A DNA stretch of 64,000 nucleotides from Labyrinthula sp. Ha. Lineage: Eukaryota > Sar > Bigyra > Labyrinthulida > Labyrinthulaceae. The stretch's first letter is position 1. Every line of letters begins with the position of its first letter. The notes below the pieces were generated by a model. It made no database searches. It saw only the letters and a program-made list of their open reading frames with translations, and was not told the DNA's origin. Positions 22,479 through 35,162 of the stretch are shown here, piece by piece. Where the stretch lies: the NCBI GenBank assembly GCA_015227615.1, contig JAALGZ010000023.1, positions 186,001-250,000 on the forward strand, read 5' to 3'. A program made the translations under genes and the position numbers.

Positions 22479-25400
22479 TATCGAGATTAATATTAAATTT
22501 TTAACTTGTACTGATTGGACATTTTACTTCCGGGAATAGATATAAGAAAGGAATAAGGATAATAAAAAATTACTTAGTATAGTGTCTGAAAAGATATTTG
22601 ATATGTTTTAAGTCTGTGATCGACGGAAGCTATAGCTCTAATAATACAACACTCACTCGCTCTTCGGTGAAATGCTGAAATCTTCTTCTAACAGATGTCG
22701 TAGAAACTAATGGGAAGGTAATACTAAGCCTAGTCAAAGAAAAATATATTCTGTTCAAGTGAATATAAGTAAATAATAATAATTATGAATCTATTTTCTT
22801 AGTGGTATGAAAAGCAAATGTAGCTCATGATCTATTTGCTCTACCTGTTGACATGGAGTTAGCGAAGACTAAGTGTTTTAAAGTGTCTTTACTTTGGGCG
22901 ATTAAAATAAGTTGAGAGCTTAATTTCCTTTTATACCGCAATAAAAGCATTATCTCTAAGAGCTGTAATACTATTATATGATCTTTACAGCACCATTTTG
23001 ACCTATAATTACTGTTTGAGCTTTGAATTTAACCCAATAAGTTAGCGATTCTTTTTTCGCCTGTATATTAAAATTCATTTAGCGGATAGAGCGAAGAAAT
23101 TAGTATTATAATATATTATTGCGATTTTTTTATTCTCCGAGATTCTTTCTTGATTTTGCGAATATTTTAAGAATTAATTATATAATTTTCCTGCCTGATC
23201 GACGACTTGGTTCACCTCAATTTTTTATGTATTTGTTACTTCATAGATCTTGTTGTATTTTGCACAAAAAAGAAAACAAAAGACGTCATCTTTGGCCCTG
23301 ATGCTCAATTTAGGCGTGGTTTATGATTAAACATTTAATACAAATTTTCTGTTGTCATAGTTTCGTTATACTTGAGATACAGTTCCCTAAGCATCATGGG
23401 TTTAACACAGCCTATGATTAATTTCTTCTAAAGTATACAGGAAGAACATTACTCGAATACCACAAAATGAATGAAAATCAGAAAGATAAAGCCATACCCT
23501 CTCCTCCTACGGAACCGAGTAACCCAGACACATGAAACAAATCTAGAGATCCAAGCAACAATCACTCGATTACATCTAAATCCAAATACAGAAAACTATC
23601 ATTCCAAAAATTAACAAGCATCTTACCCATCGTGTTTCCAAGAAACTTACCTAGAAAAAGAGATGAAACAATAATCTACAAGCCAGGGGACCTCGAAATT
23701 GCATAAAAGCTTGTCAAGCAGAGGATTAAAATGAAATTACTCCAAAAAGATCTCACTGAAAAAGAATAATACATCCTGCCATTTTGGTTTATATGAACAG
23801 CCTACAGCTCAAATTTCAGATCAAGATTACTTCAGATAATGCAGAAGGAAACAGTCCATCAATCTCACCTTACTCTTGTACTAGTTCTCGAAAAAATATC
23901 CAAAAACTCCCTAATCTAACACAAATGATTATTCACAAAATATTAGAATTGAAGCAGACGTCCAAACTTCAATTTATACAAAAAGATCTAAGAACACAAG
24001 AATTTTCTTTTCGCAAATGAAGGATGATTCCAGAAGCATTAGAACCAAAAATCCTTTAAAACCCCGGGAAAAGTGTTACTCACTACAGTCCTTTGAGCAC
24101 CATTCCCTGCTTTGAAATGGGAAGCACGCTTGTAGATAGTTCTTGCCATGTAGGTAGGTATGAGCCGCCTTAGATTTCCGCTTCACTATTCCTATCAGAG
24201 GGTTGAAGACACCACCTTGTACAAATTTAATCCAAAAATAAGAGCAATCTCTTAACTCTTTTGAAAATGAAAGACCTAGTTCATATGGTGGAGACTAGAT
24301 TACCTAGTGCTCCTATGAATGTTATAAGTCAAATTTCAAACAGCGTAGTGGAGACACTTCGATAAAATGTAGCAAAAAGTTCCAATTTAAGAGGGATCAT
24401 GATATATATATATATATCAATGGCATTTAAACACCCACATTAAAGCTCAATGGGCTAAGGGTAGATCAATTCTACAATCTAATTTAAAATGACTATAAAT
24501 ACCTTCATTTTTCAAAAGTAAGTTTTAAACTTTTATTGTTCACACGATAAAAATATTAAATCTCTTTGACAAATAACACATGCATAGATGCAAGAAAAAA
24601 TCTTAAAGAAGTATTTCTTCTAACCCTCTTAGAGTTCAAACTTCAGGGTTAAGCATATATTTTAGCCATAAAAACATACATCTACTTAGGCTCATAGCAT
24701 TTGATATAGAAAATCTTTGCTTTAAAAGTAGCGAGGCCCTCAAAAAATCAGAAGGAGAAGTCAAATCCATTTGACACATTAGAATATCTCAATGAAATTG
24801 ACTCTAAAATAGTTTTTAGAAATACAAAATTGAGCAGGATAGTTTTGAGTAGAATCTAAGGAGAATCTACCCCCCCCCCCCCAAGAAAAAATAAATCTAT
24901 TATTCTTGATTTTAAACAAAAACTACATTCAAGAAAAAGACATTGTTAATGCGGTAGCAGATTACAATGCAAATTGTCAGAAAAACATGATGGATCTTGC
25001 TTTAAACTCAAAGTATGTTAAATCTACAAAACAAATTAAATTCTCCGACAAAACAGTTAATAAGATTCAAAAAAAATGTGATAGAGCTATGTTAAAACCA
25101 GAAAAACAATTTAAAACTGATATGCAAATATTTTCAACAGTATATTATCCAAATTATAGGGAATCAGCAGTAGGAAAAGAACCCTTAATTATTTTGGAAA
25201 TAAATTAGATATTTTTTAGGTGACAATTCAGCAGAATAAGAAGAATAGGAACTCGATGGAGACAAAGTTCAAGTTTCTAAACCTGGTTTATTATATATTA
25301 TGATTGACGATATTAATATCCGAAATAACAAAGTTTATACTTTTATAAGATATTTTGACAAATAAACTATTCATAATCTTTTCAATAAAATAAGCTCATC

Positions 25401-26399
25401 ACCAACAACCAAAGTCTTTTTTCCCTAATAAATAACAATTATTTCCTAGCTCTAAACTAAATAGAGAAGAGTTAAAAATTAAATGATAAAATAAAATTTT
25501 CTTAATTTCGTTTTCTTTCTTAAAACTCTTCTTACAAAGCCTTTTATCCGTCAAATTTTTAATATTTTATATTTGAGGAGAATGGTTTAAACCACGGTCT
25601 CGTAAATCACCAATAAAATACAGATCCCCAATTGGATTGCACCGACATTAAAAGAGCAAGATGAAGATATTCTTTTATAAGCTGAAATTTAAGCTTTCAT
25701 ATTCTTATGATGCTCCTATGCTTATTTTGACCATATTTACCAAGTACCTGAGTTCCCAAAGCTAGAGAATTTAGAGTAAGAACTACTGGTGGTCTTAATA
25801 CATAATATTTTGAACAGTTACATAAGGAACTGGAGGAACACCAAACTATCCAATTCCTATTCTCTTAATCTATATAAAAAATCTCTGACGACTTCAATAA
25901 ACTTAATATTGTAGAATAAAATATGGTGAAATATGAGGCGCAGATATACATATTCTCTATGATCAATTGCGAGTTTTCTGAATCAAAATAGAATATTTAA
26001 CAAGAATATATGAACTGGCTTTTATTAATTACATGAAAACCTGTTAGCCAATGCAGTCTAATACTCAAAAATTCAATTCTAGACCAATAGAAATTATTCT
26101 CAGACTTGGCTCAAAAATATTAAGATTGAATGACTAGCTTAAAAAGTGAAAAAAGTATTATAGAATTGAAGATCGGGGTCCAGAAACAAATTCTTTTGAT
26201 GTTCACCGAGAAAAATATTATTTGAGGATATCCCATTTTCGTAGGAATATAATTTTCTTAGCCTTAATTTTGAGTTCTATCTAAAAAAAGTAAAGTGTAA
26301 AACATATAATATCTTAAATCGGTATTACATGGCTCTGAACACGATCAAAATGAATCAAGTTACACAACCCACTAGCTTAAATCTACATAAACTAGAAAA
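22479..26399. other. AT-rich spacer with simple repeats and possible decayed element sequence
   Basis: No intact gene seen. It holds a (AT)8 tract (about 24412-24427) and a run of 13 C (24870-24882), striking in DNA this AT-rich. The stretch 23460-24060 is richer in C and A than its surroundings and holds broken open frames (e.g. 23784-24020, +), as does 24906-25208 (+, no ATG). These may be worn parts of the gypsy relic that becomes recognisable from 26.4 kb, but I cannot show it. Confidence 0.45.
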
Positions 26400-27780
26400 A
26401 TTATTACTGGAGTTGAATTAGATCGTTTCTATAAAACCCTGTTTGTTATTTCGGGTTTTGGTATTTTTTATGAAAATGATATACTTCAATTTCTATAATT
26501 AATGTAGGCACAGCGTATTCATTCTAAATGGGGTTTCCTTGGGGTGCTCTAATGTATCAGCGCTTTTTTTTATCGCGTCCTTGATCGAATCATTGACCAG
26601 AATTGTAATTAATTACTTGATATCGAAGAGAGCAGGGTACTAGGTCAGGTAGAGGGCCCTCTATTTCATGCAACTTATCTTAGGAAGCTATGTGTTTTCT
26701 TCTGCAAGATTGTTTGGAAGGGTTATTCTTTATAAATGTCGCCTTAATCTTGGGAAATGGAAGTTTGGAAAGCCACACATATTGTGGTATGTACGCAAAG
26801 TTAAAAATTATTTTTGGAACTATTCTCCGCCATTTTGGGCAATATGTTTAATATCTTCTAATTCGTTTACAGAAATGAGGTGTTTTAGCCCCTGCACTTG
26901 GCAAATTAACTTCCGCCAATTTTCAATAACTTTCTGAATTGTAAGAATTTTCCTGAGTATTCTAAGCTCAAATATAATAATTTTTCCGCCAAAGAACAAC
27001 TTAAAAAATGATTAAGTGTGTTAAAGAAGACTATATTGCTTTTATTTTATTGAAACAAATCATCATTGAAAACAGTAAAAGTGCTCTCGCAATTTATTAC
27101 AAGAAAGAACTTTTACCTCGATTTGCTAATGCATCTCATAATTTTTGATAGTCTGAAAGCCTCCTAAGACAATGAAGAATATTAAAACTGCCATTATAAT
27201 TCTTAAATGCCGATAAATAAGGAGCTTATCAGATTAATTCATATCAACCGAATTTTGATGATATATTTCATTTAAAGGGTTATACCAAGTCACCTACTCT
27301 TTCGAGAGGATTGCGTTTATTTTAATAAAATTGTCTGATGATATTTACGTCTATGCCAACCACAAGGCGCCATTTTTTGTTGTAAGAATAAAATAGAAAG
27401 AACGAATAGTATATTAAGGAAGACCTTATAAGCGAATCCCAATGCTACAGTCAATTGATTCAACTTTTTTTCATATTTAGAGTAGACATATTTTTCTTTA
27501 GATATGTCTACAAGATGAGGATGAAGCACGAAAACAAGAAATACAACATATAGTTTTATTTATAATAACATTTTTGTGACCCAGTAGCGAGTATTTAGAT
27601 AAGACCCTTTGCAAGAAATAAAACGGGTTTCAAATCTGGAAAAAAAACTAATGAACAATAAAAGCAAGACTATGGCAAGTTGTTACCTCTTACTTAATCC
27701 AAAGAAAATATTTACGCAGACGCTTTACATAAAGATCCGATTTGACTAGAAAATTGTTTATCATTCGTATAATTTTTCTT
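26400..27780 (+). mobile_element. heavily eroded Ty3/gypsy relic C (RT and RNase H remnants)
   Basis: Scattered short matches in the plus orientation and correct order to pol of elements A and B: a weak RT palm remnant near 26530-26590, the RT connection region near 26730-26800 (LGKWKFGK...WYVRKV, compare A's NLRKCEI...WCGREI), an RNase H remnant near 27340-27370 (VYANHKAP) and the RNase H end near 27700-27745 (ENIYADALHKD). It is broken beyond any function, with many interruptions, and much older than element B. The true ends and LTRs cannot be seen; it may extend to about 25 kb on the left and 28 kb on the right. Confidence 0.6.
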
Positions 27781-30700
27781 TGGAGAGTTGTACACAGATA
27801 GATAAAAAGCTTCAGTGTATAGGAAAAGTCATATTTACATCAATAACCGAGGAACTAAAATATTCTTATTTTTTACGTTCTATCCCAACAGTTCATTCAC
27901 AAATTTATATAAACCCACATTAAAGAGGTAACAGCTTGACACGGGCTCCAGTCAATTACAAGACTATTTATTAAGGAAGGAAACATGTTTTAAGGATGAC
28001 TTTTTGATAAGCCCCATGCAGCATATCCACTGATACGCTACTATGAAAATACTCTAATGGGTACCCTAGTGTATCTTTGGAAAACAAATATCATACTGAA
28101 GTATTCTTACAAAAGTATCAGGAAGAAGAATTTAAATTATTTAATCTCTTTTTATAATTATCGGCGTCTACATTTTCAAAAATAGCACTCATTCCATGTA
28201 TAGAAACTACTATCCAATTTAATTGTCCAAGTGTTCTCACTAAGCACTTCCTGCAGACTATATATATTTATATAAGTATATTTATTTATATATATATATA
28301 TATCAAATTACTTGGCTCTTGTATGTTGCGTTAGCGGCCAATTAGAATATGGTCAAGTTCAGATATTAAGACTGACGACCTGAATTAGCGAGTATGTAAC
28401 CACAAATATATTTCAGTCGCCAGACAAATAGAGTTACTTATTTTTAAGTTACAGACTCAAGATCATCTAATAAAATATTTTGAACTAGAGTTTCAAAATC
28501 CTTATTTAGAGAAAAAATATTTCATATGGTCTTCACTAATATGCCCTGAAAACTAATATCTTTAATTGCTATACATACAACTATGCTGGGTTTCCTAACA
28601 CTTTACAGTTGAAAATTTAGACGTGTTGAAATTCGTTAAGCATACTCTCTTTTTTCAGGCTATTTGTTCTTATGGGTTACGAATTCGAGTTATGAGTGCT
28701 TCTTGCACCACTCTGAATATTTAATTTGTTATCGACTTAACCTATTAACTCAGATTAATACTCGATATTCAACAATCCTATTTTAAATTTAGGCTTATTT
28801 CTTCAATTGTTGATATAATGTAAGATAAAATTAGTTACTCTGCCACCTTTAGCAAATCAATGTATATTTAATTTAACATTATTATTTGCACAGTCGGATT
28901 TTGTTTTTCACTCAAACAAAATCTTATTTTTTGTTACTTAACCATAATTTCTACTGTTTGAACATTCTTTAATGCTTATAGAAAGTAAAAATGTAAGAAC
29001 CTACTAAAGCAGATCGGAAATGGGCGTTACATGTGATGAAAGGATTTTTTACAGATTCTTACACAATTATGAGCCTTTTAACCGGGAATTTCCTTAAAGG
29101 TTTTGGTTGCATGCCTTCTTTCGCCCTGGCCCTTTCCTTAAACGTAAACTTTCTTATCATTTAAGTTGTATAACTTAAGACTTACTATAGATCCACTAAG
29201 CTTAAAATAAGATAACTTAACCGTTAATGATACAAAAAAAAACACGATTTATCCGTTTCAAGTACAATTAAAAATAATTATTGATGCTTAATCCAATACC
29301 CAAAATTATTATAAACATGAATTTGCTTTAAAGGGTTTCTTGATCTTATAGCCATGGATTAACTATTTCCTATCTTATTTTATTAATCTAGAAAGAAAGA
29401 AGTAATCAGCTATAGAACATATTGTAGATAAAAAGATTTTTCATGTGAAAACTCGGGTAGATCAAACAGGAGTAATTGTATCTTATCCAATAACATATAT
29501 TTTAGTATTAGATTTATTGATATAATTCATAGAAGTAAATAGTACAAAATTTTGTTATTAACAGAAAAATCACACTTTACATTAGCTTTTAAACGACTAT
29601 TTTTACATTCTTAATCACTCAAACGGATATCTGGATTGCTTAACACTTTATGGAAAGAACCGAATTTATTATAATAAGAATATTCTTTATGGGATAATAC
29701 TTGAACTGTATTCCTGGTTTCATTTCCATATCAACAATAACTTCACCCAGGTTCAGTGGAATGAAAACATAGCCTTGTGATATATTCCTGAAATTGAAAT
29801 GTTTTCGTTCATGGATCTTAGAAAATATTATTCAGTCCAGAAAATAGCTAAAATATATAAAAATGTAACATGAGAAATAAAATGCCAATACTGGTTGATA
29901 AATAGATCTGCAAAGATATCTCCCTAATAAAAAAATATGCTAGTTTCAAAAAAAACTATTAACTGAATAAATGAGAAAACGTCATCATATTAACCCATTT
30001 AGAGAATTTAGCAAATATGTTGGGGAATGAGAATCTATAACCATATCAATGAGGGAATAAGACCAATCAATACAAAATAGATTGGATAAGAAGCCAAAAA
30101 ACCTTTTTAACAATTTTAAGTCATTATAGATTATTAAACTATATTTATAATATTTAAGTGAGCATATACAGTTGAATCTCTTACTATGAATTTTTCGGTT
30201 TTTATAGTGTTGTGACTGATTTTTAATCAAAATCTAACGAAGCTTCAATGCTCTATAGAATAGAAGGGAAATTGAAAATCAAATTATACTAATTTGCTTA
30301 CAGCTAGAAAAGATTATTAATCAGGGTTATCTTATGGTTATTTTTTAAATTAAAATACAGAAAATCACTGAAGGAGATTATAAAATCATATATATAGTCA
30401 GTGAAGAACTTATTCAAGAAATCAGAATAAGTAGAAAATGAATTTTGTAGATGATACAAGAAACTTTAGAATTTTTAAGTTTTATTCAAAAAATAGTGAG
30501 AATTATATGGGCTTCATTATTTGACTCCAATAAAACTGGAAATCTAACGAAAAACTCAGCAGACGGGCCATTTAGCAATAAAATCCGGTAACTTAACCAT
30601 TGGAAAACAACTAGCAATAAAAAGGTAAAAGGAATTGGATCTAACGGAGCGAGACAAGAATAAATATGATTGAAAGATTCATCATTAAGGTATAATACTC

Positions 30701-32452
30701 AAGTGATGGCATCATTACCCTAAGCTTTAAGTCCTATCAGCCCTTTTCGATACGAGATCAATTAATATGGACATACAGAATATTTTGATTATTAAAATAA
30801 GAAATCCTAGACTGTTATTAGCTTTTTTAAAATGAGGGGTACATGTTACAAGTTAATTGAGAAAGATGAGACTAATTTTTGTTGGTAATCTTGTAATATA
30901 TTTAGGGGAAATTCTTGATAACAGTATGACGTGTGAAATAGGCTGGCACCGAAGATAGACTTTCCCATTGTTTCTTATGAGGTAGTTGATAACTATTTTT
31001 ATTAAATTCTTATTATAATTTAAGAATAAGATGGTAAAGTCTCAGCAATAATACCTTGCTCAAAACTTCAGGTTTATTTTGATATTCAGATTAACTCTTT
31101 TTTTTAATTCCCCCTGTAAAAATGAAAAGGAATATGATATAAGATTCTATCTTTGAGTTCAATGTCTTGAAAAATCTAGAATTAGATAAGAGTCCACACT
31201 TTATTTTTTTTAAATAAGTTTATGTGGTTTATCTCTACTTATCTTAGGTTAATATTCTGTGAATAAACCCTATACCTCACTCAAAAGTGTCATTTTTAGT
31301 AAATTTATGCTACAAAATGGCTTTTGATATACATTTATCGTGAATTTCAAAATTCATCCACTTAATTTATGATATTTTAGACAAATTTTGGATGATTTAA
31401 ACAAAAAATGGTGAGTGCATACAATCTTTGGCCTCAAATTCTCAAACAAATGGATAACTTTCTGTCAATTCTCAAACGGACAAGAAACTTTTTCTTTAGG
31501 GAATGGAAAGGAGATCCAATTTGTAGTTTAATTTCCAGGGTTAAATAATTCTAATCAAGAAATTCCGTCCGGTAGCTTTTACATAATATTTTGCTGGTAG
31601 AAAGCTTAAAGAAGCGTGCAAGGTATCAAAGATTTATAAACACTGATCCGTTTTAAATATAATACATCACTCTAGTGGCTGATGAAAAGGAACATATTTG
31701 ATATTTTATCTTAAATATAATTATATAACAAAAATTTCTGAATTTAGAAAGAGACGATACTCTGTAAAAAATCTGGTAATCAAATGACAAGGTTTAAATA
31801 TCTCATTATTGCCGAGATGAACAATTTAAACTTTAAGCATCGTTAGGGAAAACGTTAAGAAATACGAAACATTGGCTCAAACTCCATAAACACAATTAAA
31901 GTCTCGCTGCTATAATTAAATACTATAAAATAGTCCAAAAATTAAAGAAATTTAATGGTCTTATAACAAAAACAAAACTAATAAAACAAAAATATCGATT
32001 TTGATCTAATGAAAAAACTATGACTCATTTGGAGTAGATAGGAAGCACCTCAGTATCAGTTAGAGTATGCAAAACATCTCAAAATTGATTTGAAATATCG
32101 TGATAAGATCAAGTAGTACTACTACTTCCATTTAACATTAACTTTAATAAAAGTTATTCAGCTGTATTATCGTTGACAAATATATTATGTATTATAATTT
32201 TCTAAGGGACGTCAAGTTAACATAGATAAAGCAAAAATATTATTACCAAATTACAAAATGGTACCTTTTGAACATTAACCTTAATGCTGGAAGTTTTTCC
32301 AGAAGAAATTCACCAATAGATCAAAGAATTTGCTTTTAATAACTCTTGAAAATACAGGAGGCTGTCATAATAAATAAATATAGATATACATATGCTCATG
32401 GAAAAAACCAAAGACTACTGATCCATTAAAATAAAGACTTAGCAAAATATTT
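27781..32452. other. AT-rich spacer
   Basis: No gene or intact element seen. A long TA-rich microsatellite lies at about 28258-28306. Open frames are short and low in complexity. The stretch may include further decayed element DNA, but I found no diagnostic motif. Confidence 0.5.
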
Positions 32453-32457
32453 AAAAT

Positions 32458-32849
32458 TGTGTGAACCCTGTTTTGTCTAGTTTGTGAAGTTTAACGTTAT
32501 TAGTATAAGTAGTTGATATTATAATATTGGATTACCCATAGTTTCATAGGGTAAAAATAGGTAGTTAAAATAGTGGCCAATCCAGCCATATTAAGAATTA
32601 ATAATAACCAATAAAGTAAACAATTTGATTGTTGTATTAGTTTCGCCTAATATCTTGAGAACAATCTTATTAATAACTTTAAAAACCCTCGGAATATTTG
32701 TATCTTGTTTGAACTTGGTGATCCAGTTTCTCCTAGATCTGTTCAAAGCTTGTTTGATTACGTTTCTTGTTCGGATTAAGTAACTCTTTCGTGAGTCACT
32801 TTTCTTCGGGATTTTGTGTTAGGAATATCAGTTACTCGTCGACCGATAA
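32458..32849 (+). repeat. 5' LTR of element B
   Basis: 392 bp, from TGTGTGAACCCTG to GTCGACCGATAA. It contains CCAATAAAGTAAACAAT at about 32608-32624. Directly inside the LTR, where a primer-binding site is expected, is the 14-bp perfect palindrome ATTGTTTAAACAAT (32850-32863); I see no obvious tRNA-complementary site. Confidence 0.95.
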
Positions 32850-32888
32850 ATTGTTTAAACAATTGAAAACCGAAACACGATTGAATCT

Positions 32889-35141
32889 ATGGGAACTTTG
32901 AAAAAGGGTTCTGCTCGAGTCACTCGATCGGGCAAACAACTTGCCCCATTGAGTGATGAAGACCCTTTATTGAGTATAGGAGGGGGAGACCCCAAAAATA
33001 GGACTTCATCTGTAGATACGGCTAGGGAGGAGAACGAGTTTTTACCGTCTTCCGATCAGCCTACGCTGATGTCGTCATTTGGAAAGGATGATCCCTCCGT
33101 AGGGGGTGAATCTGTAAATAGGAAAAAGGGATTGTCACTGAAGGTTAAGTTAAAAACCCCAGTGACAAGTTCAAAAAGGAAAGCGATTGCTAAGGCTGTG
33201 AGGCCGGTCGTTAAGAAGTCTAAGTCTGTGAAGGCGAAGGCTATTGGCTTGGTCGATGAAGGGGGTCCTTCATCGAAATTGGTTGAATTGGATATCCCAA
33301 AGAGGAAATCTTCTGCGGCGTATTTTAAAGCCAAAGGAGTTCCTAAGAGCTCGAATTCTAGGGATACGCAAGCCTTAGATGCGGAAACGGCTAGTGGTTC
33401 GAGTGGGGATGAGATTGAAGAGGTCGATATTATAGACCGAACGATCGCCAATCAAGAAAAAATTGTTGGTAATTTGGGTTTTGAGCCTGACTTGGACGCC
33501 TTGAGCGATGATGACCGAAGAGATTTGGCATATCGCAAGTATAGGTTGAAGAAAGAGCAATCGATTAGGAAAAGAGGTATTTCAGAGGAATCCCTAGATT
33601 ATGGGGCTGGCGCTGGAGTAACCTCGATTGAGAGGTCGGCAACTTCCGTGAGGAATGCTGAGTCTAATGACGAACTTTATAAGGAAGCCACTAGAAAATT
33701 AAATGATCCTACCAGCGGGAATGCGGCTGGATCTCTTGTTGAGAAAAAGGTTATGGAAAGAGATTTGTTGGAGTTTGATTCTCTGAATCCTCAGGAGAAG
33801 AGGAAAGTTTTTGCTAAGTTGAGAGTGCAATATGAAAGGGCTCGTATTCAAAATAATACAACCCTAGCGGCACTAAGGAGCAAGAATGCTGAGAATCAAG
33901 CTATGGGTCTTCCTGGACACCAAGCATGGCCTGAGAAGGTTGGTGGGGAAGAATTGGATATGGAAGCGGCTGGTCTTGCGACCAACGTGGACATTGGAAT
34001 GTTTGATGCTATCCAACCTTCGGATCCTAATGCTGAGGAGTTGAAAAGATACGTCATCATTAACTATGTAAACTCGCAAGCAGTGTCGACCTACTTACCG
34101 AGTTTAGCTTCTCAGGTTAATTCAACTAGAGAAGAGATATATGGAGAAATCGAAAAAAGAAGATTTCGCAATAGGGAAATCCATCAGATGATTGGTGATG
34201 CGAGGGGACATGTTGATGCCCTTCGCGTAGATACTGACAAGAAGATGGTCGACTCTAAGGTGTATATCGATACCCTTAGAGCTGATATTAAATCTTTGAG
34301 AGATGCTGTTAATGAAGTATCTCAATTGAGGGCTGCTCCTCTAGTGTCCACTGCTAGAGTTAAGCATATGTTGCCCAAAGTGGATGTTTTGGAGACCTTG
34401 CAAATGGAAAAGCTTGGTCAATGGTTGAACGTTGTAGGTGAGCTATTGACGTTGGATCCGTCATTCCAGCCCCGCCGCTTCGTTCATGAAAAATTGTTAG
34501 AAAAAATTTGTAGATCCGAAGAGGATAGGGATGTTGTATATTATTCCCTAAAGGATTATTATGAGAAAGGAAAGGCTGAGAATCGCCAAGATCCCATGCG
34601 ACTTCTGAAGGAAGTTAAGTACCCGGCCTCAGGGGACAGCAGGGAGAGATTCCAGACTTATATGATGAACGTAAGTTCTAAGATTGGGGAAGGTTATGCG
34701 GAAAGGCTAGGGGAGGAAGCACTGATTGAGTTATTAAATGAGATAACGAGAAAAGTGCCCTCTAGCTTTAGTTTGTCGAAGGAGGCGATTCGGAGTAAGG
34801 TTAGAAACTTCGAGGATCCCCTTCGGTCGGTGGAGATGCTTCAGACCCTTTTGGAAGCCCAACGTCAGTTTGCGTTGGACAGAGGTGTCGATGCATCTAA
34901 TGGTCAGGTTCCAGAGTCGGGACCTAAAATTAAGGAAAGGAAGCCGAGGACTCCCTCGGTTAATAGGATAGGAACACCTAATGTGAGTAAGGTGGCTAAC
35001 TTTGTGCCATTTCCAATGGCAGCGAGTCCAGTACCCATTAACCTCACGGGTGAATCAATTGGAGTTTTGAGTAAGGAAAAAGACTTTCATCAGAAGTGGT
35101 ATTCCCAGATTCCTTGGAATCACCACAGAACCTGTGTTTAG
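32889..35141 (+). CDS. element B gag-like ORF
   Basis: A 750-residue ORF beginning at the first ATG after the 5' LTR. The first ~200 residues are basic, Ser/Lys-rich and probably disordered. The middle (about 400-480) has a coiled-coil-like segment, and 480-690 is a compact helical region that fits a capsid-like part in size and position. No zinc knuckle was recognised. Assignment as gag is from position and layout. Confidence 0.7.
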   Translation: MGTLKKGSARVTRSGKQLAPLSDEDPLLSIGGGDPKNRTSSVDTAREENEFLPSSDQPTLMSSFGKDDPSVGGESVNRKKGLSLKVKLKTPVTSSKRKAIAKAVRPVVKKSKSVKAKAIGLVDEGGPSSKLVELDIPKRKSSAAYFKAKGVPKSSNSRDTQALDAETASGSSGDEIEEVDIIDRTIANQEKIVGNLGFEPDLDALSDDDRRDLAYRKYRLKKEQSIRKRGISEESLDYGAGAGVTSIERSATSVRNAESNDELYKEATRKLNDPTSGNAAGSLVEKKVMERDLLEFDSLNPQEKRKVFAKLRVQYERARIQNNTTLAALRSKNAENQAMGLPGHQAWPEKVGGEELDMEAAGLATNVDIGMFDAIQPSDPNAEELKRYVIINYVNSQAVSTYLPSLASQVNSTREEIYGEIEKRRFRNREIHQMIGDARGHVDALRVDTDKKMVDSKVYIDTLRADIKSLRDAVNEVSQLRAAPLVSTARVKHMLPKVDVLETLQMEKLGQWLNVVGELLTLDPSFQPRRFVHEKLLEKICRSEEDRDVVYYSLKDYYEKGKAENRQDPMRLLKEVKYPASGDSRERFQTYMMNVSSKIGEGYAERLGEEALIELLNEITRKVPSSFSLSKEAIRSKVRNFEDPLRSVEMLQTLLEAQRQFALDRGVDASNGQVPESGPKIKERKPRTPSVNRIGTPNVSKVANFVPFPMAASPVPINLTGESIGVLSKEKDFHQKWYSQIPWNHHRTCV

Positions 35142-35162
35142 TGTAAGCATCATGGGCATGGT

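Noticed and set aside
24906-25208. 100-codon open frame next to the C13 tract
   Set aside because: Starts at a non-ATG codon, matches no family I know, and lies in decayed DNA; may be old element sequence but I cannot support a gene.
26668-26937. 89-codon open frame
   Set aside because: Explained as part of the eroded gypsy reverse transcriptase rather than a gene.
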